From Glycomyces luteolus (GTDB lineage Bacteria; Actinomycetota; Actinomycetes; Mycobacteriales; Micromonosporaceae): a stretch of DNA of 64,000 nucleotides. The position numbers were made by a program, and so were the translations under genes. Under the pieces are notes generated by a model. That model did no database searches. It was not told the origin of the DNA and saw only the letters and a list, made by a program, of their open reading frames with translations. The stretch lies in contig NZ_JAPZVP010000004.1 of the NCBI RefSeq assembly GCF_027622875.1, forward strand, positions 62,001-126,000, in the 5' to 3' direction. Position 1 is the stretch's first letter. Each line of letters opens with the position of its first letter. Shown piece by piece: positions 51,990 through 62,132 of the stretch.

Positions 51990-52640
51990 ATGAGCCTCGA
52001 AATCAACGTCAAGAACGCCTCTGGCGCTGAGACCGGGAAGACCATCGAGCTCCCGGCGTCGATCTTCGACGTCGAGCCGAACATCCCGCTCATGCACCAG
52101 GTCGTCACGGCGCAGCTGGCCGCCGCCCGCACGGGCTCGGCCAAGACCAAGACCCGTGGCGAGGTCCGCGGCGGCGGCAAGAAGCCGTACCGCCAGAAGG
52201 GCACCGGCCGCGCCCGTCAGGGCTCGATCCGCGCGCCGCAGTTCAACGGCGGCGGCGTCGTCCACGGCCCGCAGCCGCGGTCGTACGCCGAGCGGACCCC
52301 CAAGAAGATGAAGGCCGCCGCTCTCGCGGGTGCCCTCACCGACCGGGTGCGCGGCGAGAACGTGCACGTCATCGACGCCTTCGTCGAGGGCGAGTCGCCC
52401 AAGACGAAGTCCGCGCAGGCCGCTCTGGCCGCGATCACCGAGTCCTCCAAGGTCCTGGTGGTCCTCACGCGCGACGAGCAGACCGCGGCCCTGAGCCTGC
52501 GGAACCTGCCCGAGGTGCACCTGCTCGACTGGGGCCAGGTCAACACCTACGACGTGCTCAACAACGAGGACATCGTGTTCAGCGAGGCCGCCATCGAGGC
52601 GTTCATCGCTGACCGGACTGAGCAGGAGGTCGCGGCGTGA
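51990..52640 (+). CDS. rplD: 50S ribosomal protein L4
   Basis: A 216-residue L4. [20 protein letters not shown] is the loop lining the exit tunnel, and [12 protein letters not shown]-like sequence follows. The ATG is two bases after the rplC stop. The gene overlaps rplW by four bases (GTGA). Confidence 0.98.
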   Translation: MSLEINVKNASGAETGKTIELPASIFDVEPNIPLMHQVVTAQLAAARTGSAKTKTRGEVRGGGKKPYRQKGTGRARQGSIRAPQFNGGGVVHGPQPRSYAERTPKKMKAAALAGALTDRVRGENVHVIDAFVEGESPKTKSAQAALAAITESSKVLVVLTRDEQTAALSLRNLPEVHLLDWGQVNTYDVLNNEDIVFSEAAIEAFIADRTEQEVAA

Positions 52641-52951
52641 GCGAAGTGACCGTCGCCGACCCGCGCGACATCATCATCAAGCCGGTCATCTCGGAGAAGA
52701 CCTACACCCTCCTCGGCGAGGGCAAGTACACCTTCGAGGTCGACCCGCGCGCCAACAAGAGCCACATCAAGATCGCCATCAAGCAGATCTTCGACGTGGA
52801 CGTCAAGAGCGTCAACACCCTGAACCGGTCGGGCAAGCGCAAGCGCACCCGTACCGGCTGGGGACAGCGCAAGAGTGTCAAGCACGCGATCGTCACCGTG
52901 GAAGGCGACCCCGGTCGCCTGGGTGAGATCTTCGGCGGACAGATCTCGTAG
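52637..52951 (+). CDS. rplW: 50S ribosomal protein L23
   Basis: A 104-residue L23 ([19 protein letters not shown], then [22 protein letters not shown]). It sits at the tunnel exit and docks trigger factor and SRP. The GTG overlaps the rplD stop. Confidence 0.97.
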   Translation: MSEVTVADPRDIIIKPVISEKTYTLLGEGKYTFEVDPRANKSHIKIAIKQIFDVDVKSVNTLNRSGKRKRTRTGWGQRKSVKHAIVTVEGDPGRLGEIFGGQIS

Positions 52952-52963
52952 GAGCTAGAAGAG

Positions 52964-53806
52964 ATGGCTATTCGCAAGTACAAGCCGACGACCCCGGGTC
53001 GTCGCGGTTCGAGCGTCTCCGACTTCGCCGAGATCACCCGCTCGACCCCCGAGAAGTCGCTGCTCCGTCCGATCACCAAGACCGGCGGGCGCAACAACTC
53101 GGGCAAGATCTCGACCCGTCACCGCGGCGGCGGCCACAAGCGCCGTTACCGCGTGATCGACTTCCGTCGCCACGACAAGGACGGCGTGCCGGCGAAGGTC
53201 GCGCACATCGAGTACGACCCCAACCGCACGGCGAACATCGCCCTCCTGCACTACGCGGACGGCGAGAAGCGCTACATCCTGGCCCCCAAGGGCATCAAGC
53301 AGGGTGACGTGATCGAGAACGGCCCGGAGGCCGACATCAAGCCCGGCAACTCGCTGGAGCTGCGTCACATTCCGGTCGGTACCACGATCCACGCGGTGGA
53401 GCTCAAGCCCGGCGGCGGCGCCGCTCTGGGCCGCTCCGCGGGCGCCTCGATCCAGCTGCTCGCCCGTGAAGGCAAGTACGCGCACCTGCGCATGCCCTCC
53501 GGTGAGATCCGCCTGGTCCAGGTCACCTGCCGCGGCACCGTCGGTGAAGTCGGCAACGCCGAGCAGGGCAACATCAACTGGGGCAAGGCCGGCCGTATGC
53601 GCTGGAAGGGCTGGCGCCCGACCGTCCGCGGTGTCGTCATGAACCCGGTCGACCACCCGCACGGTGGTGGCGAGGGCCGTACGTCCGGTGGTCGCCACCC
53701 GGTGAACCCGCAGGGCAAGCCCGAGGGCCGCACCCGCAAGCGCAACCACCCGAACGACCGGCTCATCGTCCGTCGTCGCAACGTCAACCGGAAGCGGGGG
53801 AAGTAG
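52964..53806 (+). CDS. rplB: 50S ribosomal protein L2
   Basis: A 280-residue L2. The start [20 protein letters not shown], the [16 protein letters not shown] stretch and the end [14 protein letters not shown] are signatures, including the His of the peptidyl transferase region. It is spaced 12 bases after rplW. Confidence 0.98.
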   Translation: MAIRKYKPTTPGRRGSSVSDFAEITRSTPEKSLLRPITKTGGRNNSGKISTRHRGGGHKRRYRVIDFRRHDKDGVPAKVAHIEYDPNRTANIALLHYADGEKRYILAPKGIKQGDVIENGPEADIKPGNSLELRHIPVGTTIHAVELKPGGGAALGRSAGASIQLLAREGKYAHLRMPSGEIRLVQVTCRGTVGEVGNAEQGNINWGKAGRMRWKGWRPTVRGVVMNPVDHPHGGGEGRTSGGRHPVNPQGKPEGRTRKRNHPNDRLIVRRRNVNRKRGK

Positions 53807-53809
53807 TCC

Positions 53810-54091
53810 ATGGCTCGCAGCCTCAAGAAAGGGCCGTTCGTCGACGACCACCTGCAGAAGAAGGTGGACGCTGCGATCGAGACCAAGAGCAAGAACGTCA
53901 TCAAGACCTGGTCGCGCCGCTCGACGATCACTCCCGACTTCATCGGGTTGACCTTCGGCGTCCACGACGGCCGCAAGCACGTTCCGGTCTACGTCACGGA
54001 GAACATGGTCGGGCACAAGCTCGGCGAGTTCGCTCCCACCCGCACGTTCCGCGGGCACGAGAAGGACGACCGGAAGAGCCGTCGCCGCTAG
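53810..54091 (+). CDS. rpsS: 30S ribosomal protein S19
   Basis: A 93-residue S19 ([34 protein letters not shown], then [19 protein letters not shown]). It follows rplB by three bases. Confidence 0.98.
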   Translation: MARSLKKGPFVDDHLQKKVDAAIETKSKNVIKTWSRRSTITPDFIGLTFGVHDGRKHVPVYVTENMVGHKLGEFAPTRTFRGHEKDDRKSRRR

Positions 54092-54129
54092 GCCACGGGC
54101 TATGAGAAACGAACGAAGGATTTAAAACG

Positions 54130-54594
54130 ATGGCAACAGTGGAGCAGGAGGCTCCGAAGGCGCGCGCGGTGGCGCGGTACGTCCGCGTAGCACCTCGCAA
54201 GGCGCGCCGCGTCGTCGACCTCGTGCGTGGTCTGCCCGTGGACGAGGCCTTGACGACTCTCGAGTTCGCGCCTTTCAGCGCGGCCGAGATCGTGTACAAG
54301 GTCATCGCGTCGGCTCAGGCGAACGCCGAGAACAACCTCGGTCTCGACCCGGAATCGCTTCTGGTGTCCGAGATCAAGGTCGACGAGGGCCCGACCATGC
54401 GCCGGTACCGTCCGCGCGCCCACGGCCGTGCCTACCGGATCAACAAGCGCACCAGCCACATCACCGTGGTGGTCGAGTCGGTCCAGGCCAAGCAGTCCGC
54501 CGCTCCCTCGGTTCGCCGGCCCAAGGCCGCCGCACCGAAGCCGGTCGAGACTGACGTGAAGTCCGAGAACGCTGAGAAGGAGGAGACCGCCTAA
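54130..54594 (+). CDS. rplV: 50S ribosomal protein L22
   Basis: A 154-residue L22; the core ([20 protein letters not shown], then [20 protein letters not shown]) is normal. It has a C-terminal tail of about 35 residues rich in Ala, Pro, Lys and Glu that is typical of actinobacteria. It overlaps rpsC by one base. Confidence 0.97.
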   Translation: MATVEQEAPKARAVARYVRVAPRKARRVVDLVRGLPVDEALTTLEFAPFSAAEIVYKVIASAQANAENNLGLDPESLLVSEIKVDEGPTMRRYRPRAHGRAYRINKRTSHITVVVESVQAKQSAAPSVRRPKAAAPKPVETDVKSENAEKEETA

Positions 54595-55400
54595 TGGGTC
54601 AGAAAATCCACCCGCACGGGTACCGCCTCGGCATCAGCGCCGACTGGACCTCGCGTTGGTACGCCGACAAGGAGTACGCCGACTACGTCGGGGAAGACGT
54701 CAAGATCCGCCAGCTCATGACCAAGGGTCTCGAGCGCGCCGGCATCAGCAAGGTCGACATCGAGCGCACCCGCGAGCGGGTCCGCGTCGACATCCACACC
54801 GCCCGCCCGGGCATCGTCATCGGCCGCAAGGGCGCCGAGGCCGATCGTCTGCGCGGCAACCTGGAGAAGCTGACCGGCAAGCAGGTCCAGCTGAACATCA
54901 TCGAGGTCAAGAACCCCGACATCGATGCTCAGCTCGTCGCCCAGGGCGTCGCGGAGCAGCTGTCCAGCCGTGTCAACTTCCGTCGCGCGATGCGCAAGGC
55001 CATTCAGTCGGCCATGCGCAACCCGACCGTGAAGGGCATCAAGGTGCAGTGCTCGGGCCGCCTCGGCGGCGCCGAGATGAGCCGTTCCGAGCAGTACCGC
55101 GAGGGCCAGGTCCCGCTGCACACGCTGCGCGCGAACATCGATTACGGCCTGTTCGAGGCCGCCACGACCTTCGGCCGCATCGGCGTGAAGGTCTGGATCT
55201 ACAAGGGTGAGGCCACGCTCAAGGAGCAGGCCGAGCAGGTGCAGCGTCGTCGTGACTCCGGTCCCGACCGCGGCGGCCGCGGTGGTCGCGGCGGAGCCGG
55301 CGCAGCCCGTGGCGGACGCGGCCGTGGTGGCCGTGGCGCCGCTCAGCCTGCGGAGGCCGCTGCCGCCGCGCCCGCCGAGTCTGAGAAGCAGGAGGGCTAA
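54594..55400 (+). CDS. rpsC: 30S ribosomal protein S3 with Gly/Arg-rich tail
   Basis: A 268-residue S3. The KH domain ([20 protein letters not shown]) and the core end near [14 protein letters not shown] are normal. It then carries an unusual tail of about 50 residues with repeated RGG-like units ([20 protein letters not shown]) and an Ala/Glu end. Such tails vary among actinobacterial S3 proteins; RNA contact is a possible role. Confidence 0.97.
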   Translation: MGQKIHPHGYRLGISADWTSRWYADKEYADYVGEDVKIRQLMTKGLERAGISKVDIERTRERVRVDIHTARPGIVIGRKGAEADRLRGNLEKLTGKQVQLNIIEVKNPDIDAQLVAQGVAEQLSSRVNFRRAMRKAIQSAMRNPTVKGIKVQCSGRLGGAEMSRSEQYREGQVPLHTLRANIDYGLFEAATTFGRIGVKVWIYKGEATLKEQAEQVQRRRDSGPDRGGRGGRGGAGAARGGRGRGGRGAAQPAEAAAAAPAESEKQEG

Positions 55401-55405
55401 GCGAC

Positions 55406-55831
55406 ATGCTCATGCCACGGAAACCGCCGCGCGGTTACCGGAAGCCTCACGCTCCGAAGCGCAAGGGCAAGGCCACTCGCGGCACGAAGGTCTCCTTCGG
55501 CGAGTACGGCATCCAGGCGCTGGAGCACAGCTATGTGACCAACCGCCAGATCGAGTCCGCTCGTATCGCCATGACCCGCCACATCAAGCGTGGCGGCAAG
55601 GTCTGGATCACGATCTTCCCGGACCGTGCGATCACGAAGAAGCCCGCCGAGACCCGTCAGGGTTCCGGTAAGGGCTCGCCCGAATTCTGGGTGGCCAACG
55701 TCAAGCCCGGCCGCGTCATGTTCGAGCTTTCGTACCCGACCGAGGAGATCGCCCACGAGGCGCTCCAGCGGGCGATCCACAAGCTCCCGATGAAGTGCCG
55801 CATCGTCTCTCGTGAAGGGGCAGGTGAGTAG
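55406..55831 (+). CDS. rplP: 50S ribosomal protein L16
   Basis: A 141-residue L16 ([20 protein letters not shown], then [20 protein letters not shown] and [15 protein letters not shown]). It lies near the A site. It follows rpsC closely. Confidence 0.97.
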   Translation: MLMPRKPPRGYRKPHAPKRKGKATRGTKVSFGEYGIQALEHSYVTNRQIESARIAMTRHIKRGGKVWITIFPDRAITKKPAETRQGSGKGSPEFWVANVKPGRVMFELSYPTEEIAHEALQRAIHKLPMKCRIVSREGAGE

Positions 55832-55833
55832 CA

Positions 55834-56067
55834 ATGGCTACTGGTATCGACACCGGTGAGCTGCGCGAGCTCAACGACAAGGAACTCCAGGCGAAGCTCG
55901 TGGAGAAGAAGGAAGAGCTGTTCAACCTGCGGGTCCGTAACGCTACGGGCCAGCTGGAGAACAACCACGAGCTCGGTCTGGTCCGCAAGGAGATCGCGCG
56001 GATCTACACCGTGATGAACGAGCGCCGGCTGGGCCTCAGCGCCGCGCCGGAGGAGGTTGAGAAGTGA
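55834..56067 (+). CDS. rpmC: 50S ribosomal protein L29
   Basis: A 77-residue L29 ([20 protein letters not shown], then [16 protein letters not shown] and [15 protein letters not shown]). It overlaps rpsQ by four bases. Two bases separate it from rplP. Confidence 0.97.
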   Translation: MATGIDTGELRELNDKELQAKLVEKKEELFNLRVRNATGQLENNHELGLVRKEIARIYTVMNERRLGLSAAPEEVEK

Positions 56068-56333
56068 GCGAGGAAACTCAGACTCGCGGTCGGCGCAAGG
56101 TCCTTGAGGGCTTCGTGGTCGGCGACAAGATGGACAAGACCGCTGTCGTCGAGGTCGAAGACCGCAAGAAGCACCCGCTGTACGGCAAGGTCATTCGGTC
56201 CAACAAGAAGTACAAGGCTCACGACGAGAACAACGAGGCCGGCATCGGCGACCGCGTTTCCATCATGGAGACCCGTCCGCTGTCGAAGACCAAGCGTTGG
56301 CGCATCGTCGAGATCCTCGAGAAGGCGAAGTAG
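56064..56333 (+). CDS. rpsQ: 30S ribosomal protein S17
   Basis: An 89-residue S17 ([36 protein letters not shown], then [17 protein letters not shown]). The GTG start overlaps the rpmC stop. This is the end of the classical S10 operon, but transcription continues into rplN with only 12 bases between. Confidence 0.97.
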   Translation: MSEETQTRGRRKVLEGFVVGDKMDKTAVVEVEDRKKHPLYGKVIRSNKKYKAHDENNEAGIGDRVSIMETRPLSKTKRWRIVEILEKAK

Positions 56334-56345
56334 GGGGATCGGGAC

Positions 56346-56711
56346 GTGATTCAGCAAGAGTCGCGGCTCAAGGTCGCCGACAACACCGGTGCGCGGGAGA
56401 TCCTGTGCATCCGTGTCCTCGGCGGCTCCGGCCGACGCTACGCCGGTATCGGCGACACGATCGTTGCTTCCGTCAAGGACGCCACCCCGGGTGCCGGGGT
56501 GAAGAAGGGTGACGTCGTCAAGGCCGTCATCGTTCGCACGGTCAAGGAGACGCGCCGTCCCGACGGCACGTACATCAAGTTCGACGAGAACGCCGCCGTC
56601 CTCGTCAAGGACGGCGAACCGCGAGGGACCCGTATCTTCGGGCCGGTCGCCCGCGAACTGCGCGACAAGCAGTTCATGAAGATCATCTCCCTCGCACCGG
56701 AGGTGCTGTAA
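56346..56711 (+). CDS. rplN: 50S ribosomal protein L14
   Basis: A 121-residue L14 beginning with GTG as [20 protein letters not shown]. The [11 protein letters not shown]-like and [19 protein letters not shown] stretches match the family. It binds near the L19/16S bridge. Confidence 0.97.
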   Translation: MIQQESRLKVADNTGAREILCIRVLGGSGRRYAGIGDTIVASVKDATPGAGVKKGDVVKAVIVRTVKETRRPDGTYIKFDENAAVLVKDGEPRGTRIFGPVARELRDKQFMKIISLAPEVL

Positions 56712-56714
56712 GAG

Positions 56715-57029
56715 ATGAAGATCAAGAAGGGCGACCGAGTCCGCGTCATCGCAGGCAAGGACAAGGGTGCCGAGGGACTGGTGCTGGAGGCGTACCCCGA
56801 CCGCGAGCGCGTGCTCGTCGAGGGCGTCAACCGCATCACCAAGCACACCAAGGCCGGGCAGACCTCGCGCGGTTCGAAGACCGGTGGCATCGTGGTGCAA
56901 GAGGCCGCGATCCACGTTTCGAACGTGCAGGTCCTTGACGCCGACAACCAGCCCACCCGCGTGGGCTACCGGTTCGGCGACGACGGCCGCAAGGTCCGTG
57001 TTTCGAAGCGGACGGGTAAGGACCTGTAA
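56715..57029 (+). CDS. rplX: 50S ribosomal protein L24
   Basis: A 104-residue L24 ([20 protein letters not shown] with the KOW motif, then [19 protein letters not shown]). Its stop overlaps the rplE start (TAATG). Confidence 0.97.
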   Translation: MKIKKGDRVRVIAGKDKGAEGLVLEAYPDRERVLVEGVNRITKHTKAGQTSRGSKTGGIVVQEAAIHVSNVQVLDADNQPTRVGYRFGDDGRKVRVSKRTGKDL

Positions 57030-57604
57030 TGACTGACGTTGCAGAGAAGATCCAGCCGCGCCTGAAGGAGACCTACCGCTCCGACATCAGGCCCGCGCTG
57101 CAGGAGCAGTTCAAGTACGTCAACATCCACCAGATCCCCGGTCTGACGAAGATCGTGGTCAACATGGGTGTCGGCGAGGCCGCTCGCGACTCGAAGCTCA
57201 TCAACGGGGCGCTCGAGGACCTGACCACCATCACCGGTCAGAAGCCTCTCGTCCGTCGGGCCAAGAAGTCGATCGCGCAGTTCAAGCTGCGTGAGGGCCA
57301 GGCGATCGGCGCGAAGGTGACCCTTCGCGGCGACCGCATGTGGGAGTTCCTCGACCGCCTCCTGGCGATCGCGCTGCCGCGCATCCGCGACTTCCGCGGG
57401 CTCTCGGACCAGCAGTTCGACGGCAACGGGAACTACACCTTCGGTCTCACCGAGCAGAGCGTGTTCCCCGAGATCGACCAGGACAAGATCGACCGGGTTC
57501 GCGGTATGGACATCACGCTGGTGACCACCGCGAAGACCGACGACGAAGGCCGGGCGTTCCTGAAGCTGCTCGGCTTCCCGTTCAAGGAGAACGACAATGG
57601 CTAA
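57029..57604 (+). CDS. rplE: 50S ribosomal protein L5
   Basis: A 191-residue L5 ([40 protein letters not shown], then [10 protein letters not shown]). It binds 5S rRNA in the central protuberance. It overlaps the S14 gene by eight bases. Confidence 0.98.
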   Translation: MTDVAEKIQPRLKETYRSDIRPALQEQFKYVNIHQIPGLTKIVVNMGVGEAARDSKLINGALEDLTTITGQKPLVRRAKKSIAQFKLREGQAIGAKVTLRGDRMWEFLDRLLAIALPRIRDFRGLSDQQFDGNGNYTFGLTEQSVFPEIDQDKIDRVRGMDITLVTTAKTDDEGRAFLKLLGFPFKENDNG

Positions 57605-57782
57605 GAAAGCCCTCATCGCGAAGGCCAAGCGGAAGCCGAAGTTCGCCGTGCGCGCCTACACCCGCTGCCAGAAGTGCGGCCGGCCGAAGGCCGTCTACCG
57701 CAAGTTCGGCCTGTGCCGCGTCTGCGTGCGCGACATGGCCCACGCGGGTGAACTCCCGGGCGTCCACAAGGCTTCCTGGTAA
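57597..57782 (+). CDS. rpsN: 30S ribosomal protein S14, zinc type
   Basis: A 61-residue type Z S14. Four Cys in two CxxC pairs ([10 protein letters not shown] and [10 protein letters not shown]) form the zinc site, marking the zinc-dependent form instead of the longer zinc-free paralog. It is often called rpsZ in relatives. Confidence 0.97.
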   Translation: MAKKALIAKAKRKPKFAVRAYTRCQKCGRPKAVYRKFGLCRVCVRDMAHAGELPGVHKASW

Positions 57783-57813
57783 CTCCAGGGCCCATAGCTC
57801 CGATCGCCACAGG

Positions 57814-57838
57814 CCCCGCCGGTCTTCATAAGGCGGGG
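57814..57838 (+). promoter_or_regulatory. Hairpin in the rpsN-rpsH spacer
   Basis: CCCCGCC and GGCGGGG pair across an 11-base loop in the only sizeable gap (85 bases) inside the spc genes. It could be a processing site, a weak terminator or an S8-type operator; the sequence does not decide. Confidence 0.35.
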
Positions 57839-57867
57839 AACCGGGGTGAGAAAGGTAAACAACGCTA

Positions 57868-58275
57868 ATGACAATGACCGACCCGATCGCAGACATGCTG
57901 ACCCGTCTGCGGAACGCCAACCAGGCGTACCACGACCAGCTCACGATGCCGCACTCCAAGATGAAGGCCTCCATCGCGGAGGTCCTCAAGCAGGAGGGCT
58001 ACATCGCCGAGTGGCGCGTCGTGGACCCTGAAGAGGGCAAAGTCGGCAAGAACCTGGTCATCGACCTCAAGTTCGGCGAGCGCCGCGAACGGTCCCTTGC
58101 GGGCCTGCGCCGCGTCTCCAAGCCGGGCCTGCGGGTCTACGCCAAGTCCACTGAGCTGCCGCGCGTTCTCGGCGGCCTGGGTGTGGCCATCGTGTCCACG
58201 TCCCAGGGCCTGCTGACGGACCGTCAGGCTCGCAAGCGCGGCGTTGGCGGCGAAGTCATCGCCTACGTCTGGTAG
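57868..58275 (+). CDS. rpsH: 30S ribosomal protein S8
   Basis: A 135-residue S8 ([37 protein letters not shown], then [20 protein letters not shown]). S8 is a central 16S binder and the known repressor of spc operons in E. coli. The second ATG two codons in is an alternative start. Confidence 0.98.
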   Translation: MTMTDPIADMLTRLRNANQAYHDQLTMPHSKMKASIAEVLKQEGYIAEWRVVDPEEGKVGKNLVIDLKFGERRERSLAGLRRVSKPGLRVYAKSTELPRVLGGLGVAIVSTSQGLLTDRQARKRGVGGEVIAYVW

Positions 58276-58290
58276 CAGGAGGGTATAAGC

Positions 58291-58830
58291 ATGTCCCGCA
58301 TTGGGAAGCAGCCGATTCTGGTGCCCTCCGGCGTCGAGCTCAAGATCGACGGTGCGACGGTGACCGTGAAGGGCCCCAAGGGCCAGCTCAGCACTGAGCT
58401 GCCCGAGCCGATCGGCATCGAGAAGAACGAGGACGGGACCTTCGCGGTCACCCGCCCCAACGACGAGCGCAAGTCCCGTGCCCTGCACGGCCTGGCTCGC
58501 AGCCTCGTCAACAACATGGTCGTCGGCGTCTCGGAGGGCTACAAGAAGTCCCTCGAGATCAACGGCACCGGTTACCGGGCCGTGGCCAAGGGCAAGGGCG
58601 TGGAGATGAGCCTCGGCTTCTCCCACACCATCCAGGTCGACGCTCCGGAAGGCATCTCGTTCAAGGTCGAGAAGCCGACCCTGCTGCACGTCGAGGGCAT
58701 CGACAAGCAGCTCGTCGGTCAGGTCGCGTCGAACATCCGCCGACTGCGTCCGCCGGAGCCCTACAAGGGCAAGGGCGTCAAGTACGTCGACGAGCGCATC
58801 CGCCGCAAGGCCGGGAAGGCAGGCAAGTAA
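58291..58830 (+). CDS. rplF: 50S ribosomal protein L6
   Basis: A 179-residue L6 ([40 protein letters not shown], then [20 protein letters not shown]). AGGAGG lies upstream of the ATG. It overlaps rplR by one base. Confidence 0.98.
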   Translation: MSRIGKQPILVPSGVELKIDGATVTVKGPKGQLSTELPEPIGIEKNEDGTFAVTRPNDERKSRALHGLARSLVNNMVVGVSEGYKKSLEINGTGYRAVAKGKGVEMSLGFSHTIQVDAPEGISFKVEKPTLLHVEGIDKQLVGQVASNIRRLRPPEPYKGKGVKYVDERIRRKAGKAGK

Positions 58831-59225
58831 TGGCGAGCAAACTCGAGAACCGCCGCCCGTCCGGCTCGGTCTCCGAACGTCGCCGGATCGGCAAGAACCG
58901 GCGCCACTTCCGTGGCCGCAAGAAGATCACCGGTACGGCCTCGCAGCCGCGCCTCGCGGTCTTCCGGTCCTCGAAGCACATCGTGGCCCAGGTCATCGAC
59001 GACGTCACCGGCCACACGCTGGCCGCCGCGTCGACGGTGGAGCCCGGCCTCCGTGCGTTCGAGGGCGACAAGACCGCCAAGGCCAAGGAAGTCGGCAAGC
59101 TGGTCGCCGAGCGCGCCAAGGAAGCCGGCGTCGAAGCGGTCGTGTTCGACCGCGGTGGCGTCAAGTACCACGGCCGCGTTGCGGCCCTGGCCGACGCCGC
59201 CCGTGACAACGGCCTGAAGTTCTAG
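58830..59225 (+). CDS. rplR: 50S ribosomal protein L18
   Basis: A 131-residue L18 ([20 protein letters not shown]-like start, then [19 protein letters not shown] and [20 protein letters not shown]). It binds 5S rRNA. In nearly all bacteria rpsE follows at once; here a terminator follows instead and rpsE is absent from the window. Confidence 0.98.
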   Translation: MASKLENRRPSGSVSERRRIGKNRRHFRGRKKITGTASQPRLAVFRSSKHIVAQVIDDVTGHTLAAASTVEPGLRAFEGDKTAKAKEVGKLVAERAKEAGVEAVVFDRGGVKYHGRVAALADAARDNGLKF

Positions 59226-59244
59226 GACTTCAGAACGGTTTCGA

Positions 59245-59282
59245 AGCCGGGGCGGAGAGCAGCTGCTCTCCGCCCCGGCTTT
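59245..59282 (+). terminator. Perfect palindromic terminator after rplR
   Basis: A 38-base perfect inverted repeat (arms beginning AAGCCGGGGCGG, 19 bases each, no loop in the duplex form) ends in TTTCG. It closes the ribosomal protein operon 20 bases after the rplR stop. Confidence 0.85.
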
Positions 59283-59366
59283 CGTCGTACCCCGCCCCTG
59301 GCTGTTTTGGTGTGATTTGCGTCGGCCCTGCCGAGGGGCGGGTTTGCGGGATCCGCCGCGCTGGGT

Positions 59367-59378
59367 CAGGATGGGCGG
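59367..59378 (+). promoter_or_regulatory. -10 element CAGGAT for leaderless GH3 transcript
   Basis: CAGGAT, then GGGCGG, then the GTG at 59379. AGGATGGGCGGGTG is shared exactly with the start region of the gene at 45251. Confidence 0.4.
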
Positions 59379-61175
59379 GTGCGTTCGCCGAAGCTCTCCC
59401 GCAAGACCGTGCTCGTCTCGAGTGTCGCCGGGGCCTTCGCGGTCGTCGGCGGGGGCGCCGTGATCGCCGAGGCCGCGGCGCGGCGCGACGACGAGGAACC
59501 GCAGGCCGCCGAGCCTTCGGAGACGACGCCTGACTGGGTCGAGGCGCGGCTGGCGTCGATGTCGCTGCAGGACAAGGTCGGCCAGCTGTTCATGGTGTAC
59601 GTGCACGGGGAGACGGCCGATACCGACCAGGCCGACGCGGTCGACTCCAACCGTGAGCACCTCGGATCGGACAACGGCGCAGCGTTCGTGGCGGATTTCA
59701 AGCCCGGCGGGATCATCTACTTCGACTGGGCCAACGGCCTGTCCGATCCTGACCAGGTCGCGGCGCTCTCGAGCGGCCTCCAGGAGGCCTCCGAGATCCC
59801 GCTGCTCATCGCCACCGACCAGGAGTACGGCACGGTCGTGCGGATCGGCGAGCCCGCCACGCAATTCCCCGGGGCGATGCCGCTGGGCGCGACCCGCGAC
59901 GTCGAGGCCGCGAGGCGCGCGGCCGAGGCGGCGGCCGTCGAGCTGCGGGCGATGGGCCTCAACCAGAACTTCGCGCCGGACGCCGACGTGAACGTCGACC
60001 CGGCGAACCCGGTGATCGGAGTGCGGTCCTTCAGTTCGGACCCCGAGCTCGTCGGCCGGTTCACGGCCGCGCAGGTGGGCGGCTACCAGTCCGGGGGAGT
60101 GGCGGTCTCCGCCAAGCACTTCCCGGGCCATGGCGACACGGGCACCGACAGCCACGTGGGCCTGCCGGTCATCACCCACACCGCCGAGGAGTGGGAGCGG
60201 ATCGACGCCCCGCCGTTCACCGCCGCGATCGCGGCCGGGACTGACATGGTCATGTCGGGCCACCTGCAGTTCCCGGCCCTCGACGACTCCCTGAAGCCCG
60301 CCACGCTCTCGGCGCCGATCCTCACCGGGCTGCTGCGCGAGCGGCTCGGATTCGACGGCGTGATCGTCACCGATTCCCTCGAGATGGAAGGCGTCCGCAC
60401 CGAGTACGGCGACGAGCGGGTGCCGGTGATGGCGCTCCAGGCCGGGGTCGACCTGCTGCTCATGCCGCCGAACTTCCAGCTCGCCTATGAAGCGGTGCTC
60501 CACGCGGTCGAGTTGGGGGAGCTCACCGAGGAGCGGATCGACGCCTCGGTGCGGCGGCTGCTGGCGCTCAAGGCCGCCCGCGGCATCGTCGAGGCACCCC
60601 CGACCGATCCGGCCGGGACCGGCATCGTCGGTTCCGACGAGCACCGCGGCGTCGCCGCCGACATCGCCGACCGCTCGATCACCCTGCTCGCGAACGACGG
60701 CACGCTGCCGCTCGCCGCCGGGTCGGTCCTGGTGGCCGGCTGGGGCGAGAACACCACCGCCCGCTTGGCCGATGCGCTGAACACCCAAGGGCTGCAGGCG
60801 GAAGCGCTCGTCACCGGCGACGCGCCGGACGCCGACCGGATCAAGGCCGCCGTGGCCGCGGCCGCGGGCCGCGACCTCGTCGTCGTCGCCACGTACAACG
60901 TCGGCGCGGGCGGTGCGCAGGCGAACCTGATCGCCGAGCTGCTGAAGTCCGGCGCGCGCGTCGTGACCGCCGCGGTCGGCACGCCCTACGACGTCGCACG
61001 CCACGGCGCGGCCAACGCGAGCCTGGCGTCGTATTCGTACACGACCGCTTCCCTTGCCTCCCTGGCGAAGGTCATCACCGGCGCGATCGACCCGAGCGGC
61101 GCGCTGCCCGTGGACGTGCCGAACGCGGACGGCGAGATCGCCTTCGCCTTCGGCCACGGCCTGCACTACGCGTAG
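59379..61175 (+). CDS. nagZ: GH3 family beta-N-acetylglucosaminidase (NagZ-like), exported
   Basis: A 598-residue protein. An N-terminal hydrophobic segment (TVLVSSVAGAFAVVGGGAVI) suggests export or anchoring. The GH3 domain has KHFPGHGDTGTDSH near residue 246, the Asp-His dyad that marks NagZ-type enzymes, and VIVTDSLEM near 330 with the nucleophile Asp. The C-terminal domain to the end matches two-domain NagZ of Gram-positives. It would release N-acetylglucosamine from muropeptides, feeding MurQ. It begins with a leaderless-type GTG. No dyad of the kind at 61193 is seen upstream. Confidence 0.85.
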   Translation: MRSPKLSRKTVLVSSVAGAFAVVGGGAVIAEAAARRDDEEPQAAEPSETTPDWVEARLASMSLQDKVGQLFMVYVHGETADTDQADAVDSNREHLGSDNGAAFVADFKPGGIIYFDWANGLSDPDQVAALSSGLQEASEIPLLIATDQEYGTVVRIGEPATQFPGAMPLGATRDVEAARRAAEAAAVELRAMGLNQNFAPDADVNVDPANPVIGVRSFSSDPELVGRFTAAQVGGYQSGGVAVSAKHFPGHGDTGTDSHVGLPVITHTAEEWERIDAPPFTAAIAAGTDMVMSGHLQFPALDDSLKPATLSAPILTGLLRERLGFDGVIVTDSLEMEGVRTEYGDERVPVMALQAGVDLLLMPPNFQLAYEAVLHAVELGELTEERIDASVRRLLALKAARGIVEAPPTDPAGTGIVGSDEHRGVAADIADRSITLLANDGTLPLAAGSVLVAGWGENTTARLADALNTQGLQAEALVTGDAPDADRIKAAVAAAAGRDLVVVATYNVGAGGAQANLIAELLKSGARVVTAAVGTPYDVARHGAANASLASYSYTTASLASLAKVITGAIDPSGALPVDVPNADGEIAFAFGHGLHYA

Positions 61176-61192
61176 CCGTTCACTCGCCCGTA

Positions 61193-61210
61193 GTGGAAAG
61201 TTATTTTCAC
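61193..61210 (+). promoter_or_regulatory. Operator-like dyad upstream of the muramidase gene
   Basis: GTGGAAA, five bases, TTTCAC. A similar dyad, GTGGAAT-GAAA-ATTCAC, lies between murR and murQ at 63262-63278. It sits just ahead of the -35 box. Confidence 0.5.
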
Positions 61211-61214
61211 AAGC

Positions 61215-61244
61215 TTGACTCGCAGTGGAGCTTATCTTCATACT
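61215..61244 (+). promoter_or_regulatory. Promoter of the muramidase gene
   Basis: TTGACT (61215-61220) and CATACT (61239-61244) are separated by 18 bases in a locally AT-rich stretch, 67 bases before the GTG. Confidence 0.6.
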
Positions 61245-61310
61245 GGGTGCCGGGTGCAAAACCGTGCACTCCCCCCAATCCACTGATCTCCTCACAAGCA
61301 GGGAGTAATA

Positions 61311-62090
61311 GTGAAGCGCTTCCCAACCCTCAGCTTCCCCACCCTTTCCCGCCGCAGACTCCGAGCCGCCGCCGTCCTCATCGCGGCCACCGTCCTCACC
61401 GCCGCCGGACTCGCCGTCGCGAGCCCGGCCCAGGCGCAGACCCGCGTCGCCGGCATCGACGTCTCCAACTACCAGGGCACGATCAACTGGACCTCCGTCA
61501 GGAACTCCGGCGTCCAGTGGGCCTACATCAAGGCCACCGAGGGCACCACCTACAAGGACCCCCGGTTCAACACCAACTACGTCGCCGCCTACAACGCGGG
61601 CGTGATCCGAGGGGCGTACCACTTCGCCCGGCCCGGCAGCTCCAGCGGCACCGCGCAGGCGGACTACTTCGCCAGCAACGGCGGCGCCTGGTCGGCCGAC
61701 AACCTCACCCTGCCCGGGGCGGTCGACCTCGAGGCCCCGCCCTCGGGTGCGGCCTGCTACGGCCTCACCACCACCCAGATGCGCACCTGGATCACCGACT
61801 TCTACAACCGGTACAAGGCGCGCACCGGCCGCGACGTGGTCATCTACACGACCGCCTCCTGGTGGAACTCCTGCACCGGCTCGTGGACCGGCATGGCCTC
61901 GAAGAGCCCGCTCTGGGTCGCGCACTGGGGCGCCACGGCCCCGACGCTCCCGGCTGGCTGGAGCAGCACGACCTGGACGTTCTGGCAGTACACCGCCACC
62001 GGCTCGGTCTCCGGCATCGCCGGCAACGTCGACCGCGACCACTTCAACGGCGCTCGGGACCGACTCCTGGCCCTCGCCAACAACACGTAA
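61311..62090 (+). CDS. Secreted GH25 muramidase (lysozyme)
   Basis: A 259-residue protein. A signal peptide ends near ASPAQA at residue 42. The GH25 fold follows at once: RVAGIDVSNYQGTINW with the conserved Asp near 51, WAYIKATEGTTYKDPRF, YHFARPG, and VDLEAPPSG with the DxE catalytic pair near 139-141. It hydrolyses the MurNAc-GlcNAc bond of peptidoglycan outside the cell. Start is GTG with GGGAG upstream. It has no cell-wall binding repeats. Neighbours NagZ, MurR and MurQ suggest cell-wall turnover. Confidence 0.93.
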   Translation: MKRFPTLSFPTLSRRRLRAAAVLIAATVLTAAGLAVASPAQAQTRVAGIDVSNYQGTINWTSVRNSGVQWAYIKATEGTTYKDPRFNTNYVAAYNAGVIRGAYHFARPGSSSGTAQADYFASNGGAWSADNLTLPGAVDLEAPPSGAACYGLTTTQMRTWITDFYNRYKARTGRDVVIYTTASWWNSCTGSWTGMASKSPLWVAHWGATAPTLPAGWSSTTWTFWQYTATGSVSGIAGNVDRDHFNGARDRLLALANNT

Positions 62091-62103
62091 CCCGCACCAC
62101 TGA

Positions 62104-62132
62104 AAGGCGGGGGCCCACAAGGCCCCCGCCTT
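62104..62132 (+). terminator. Terminator after the muramidase gene
   Basis: AAGGCGGGGGCC, loop CACAA, GGCCCCCGCCTT: a perfect 12-bp stem 13 bases after the stop. Confidence 0.85.
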
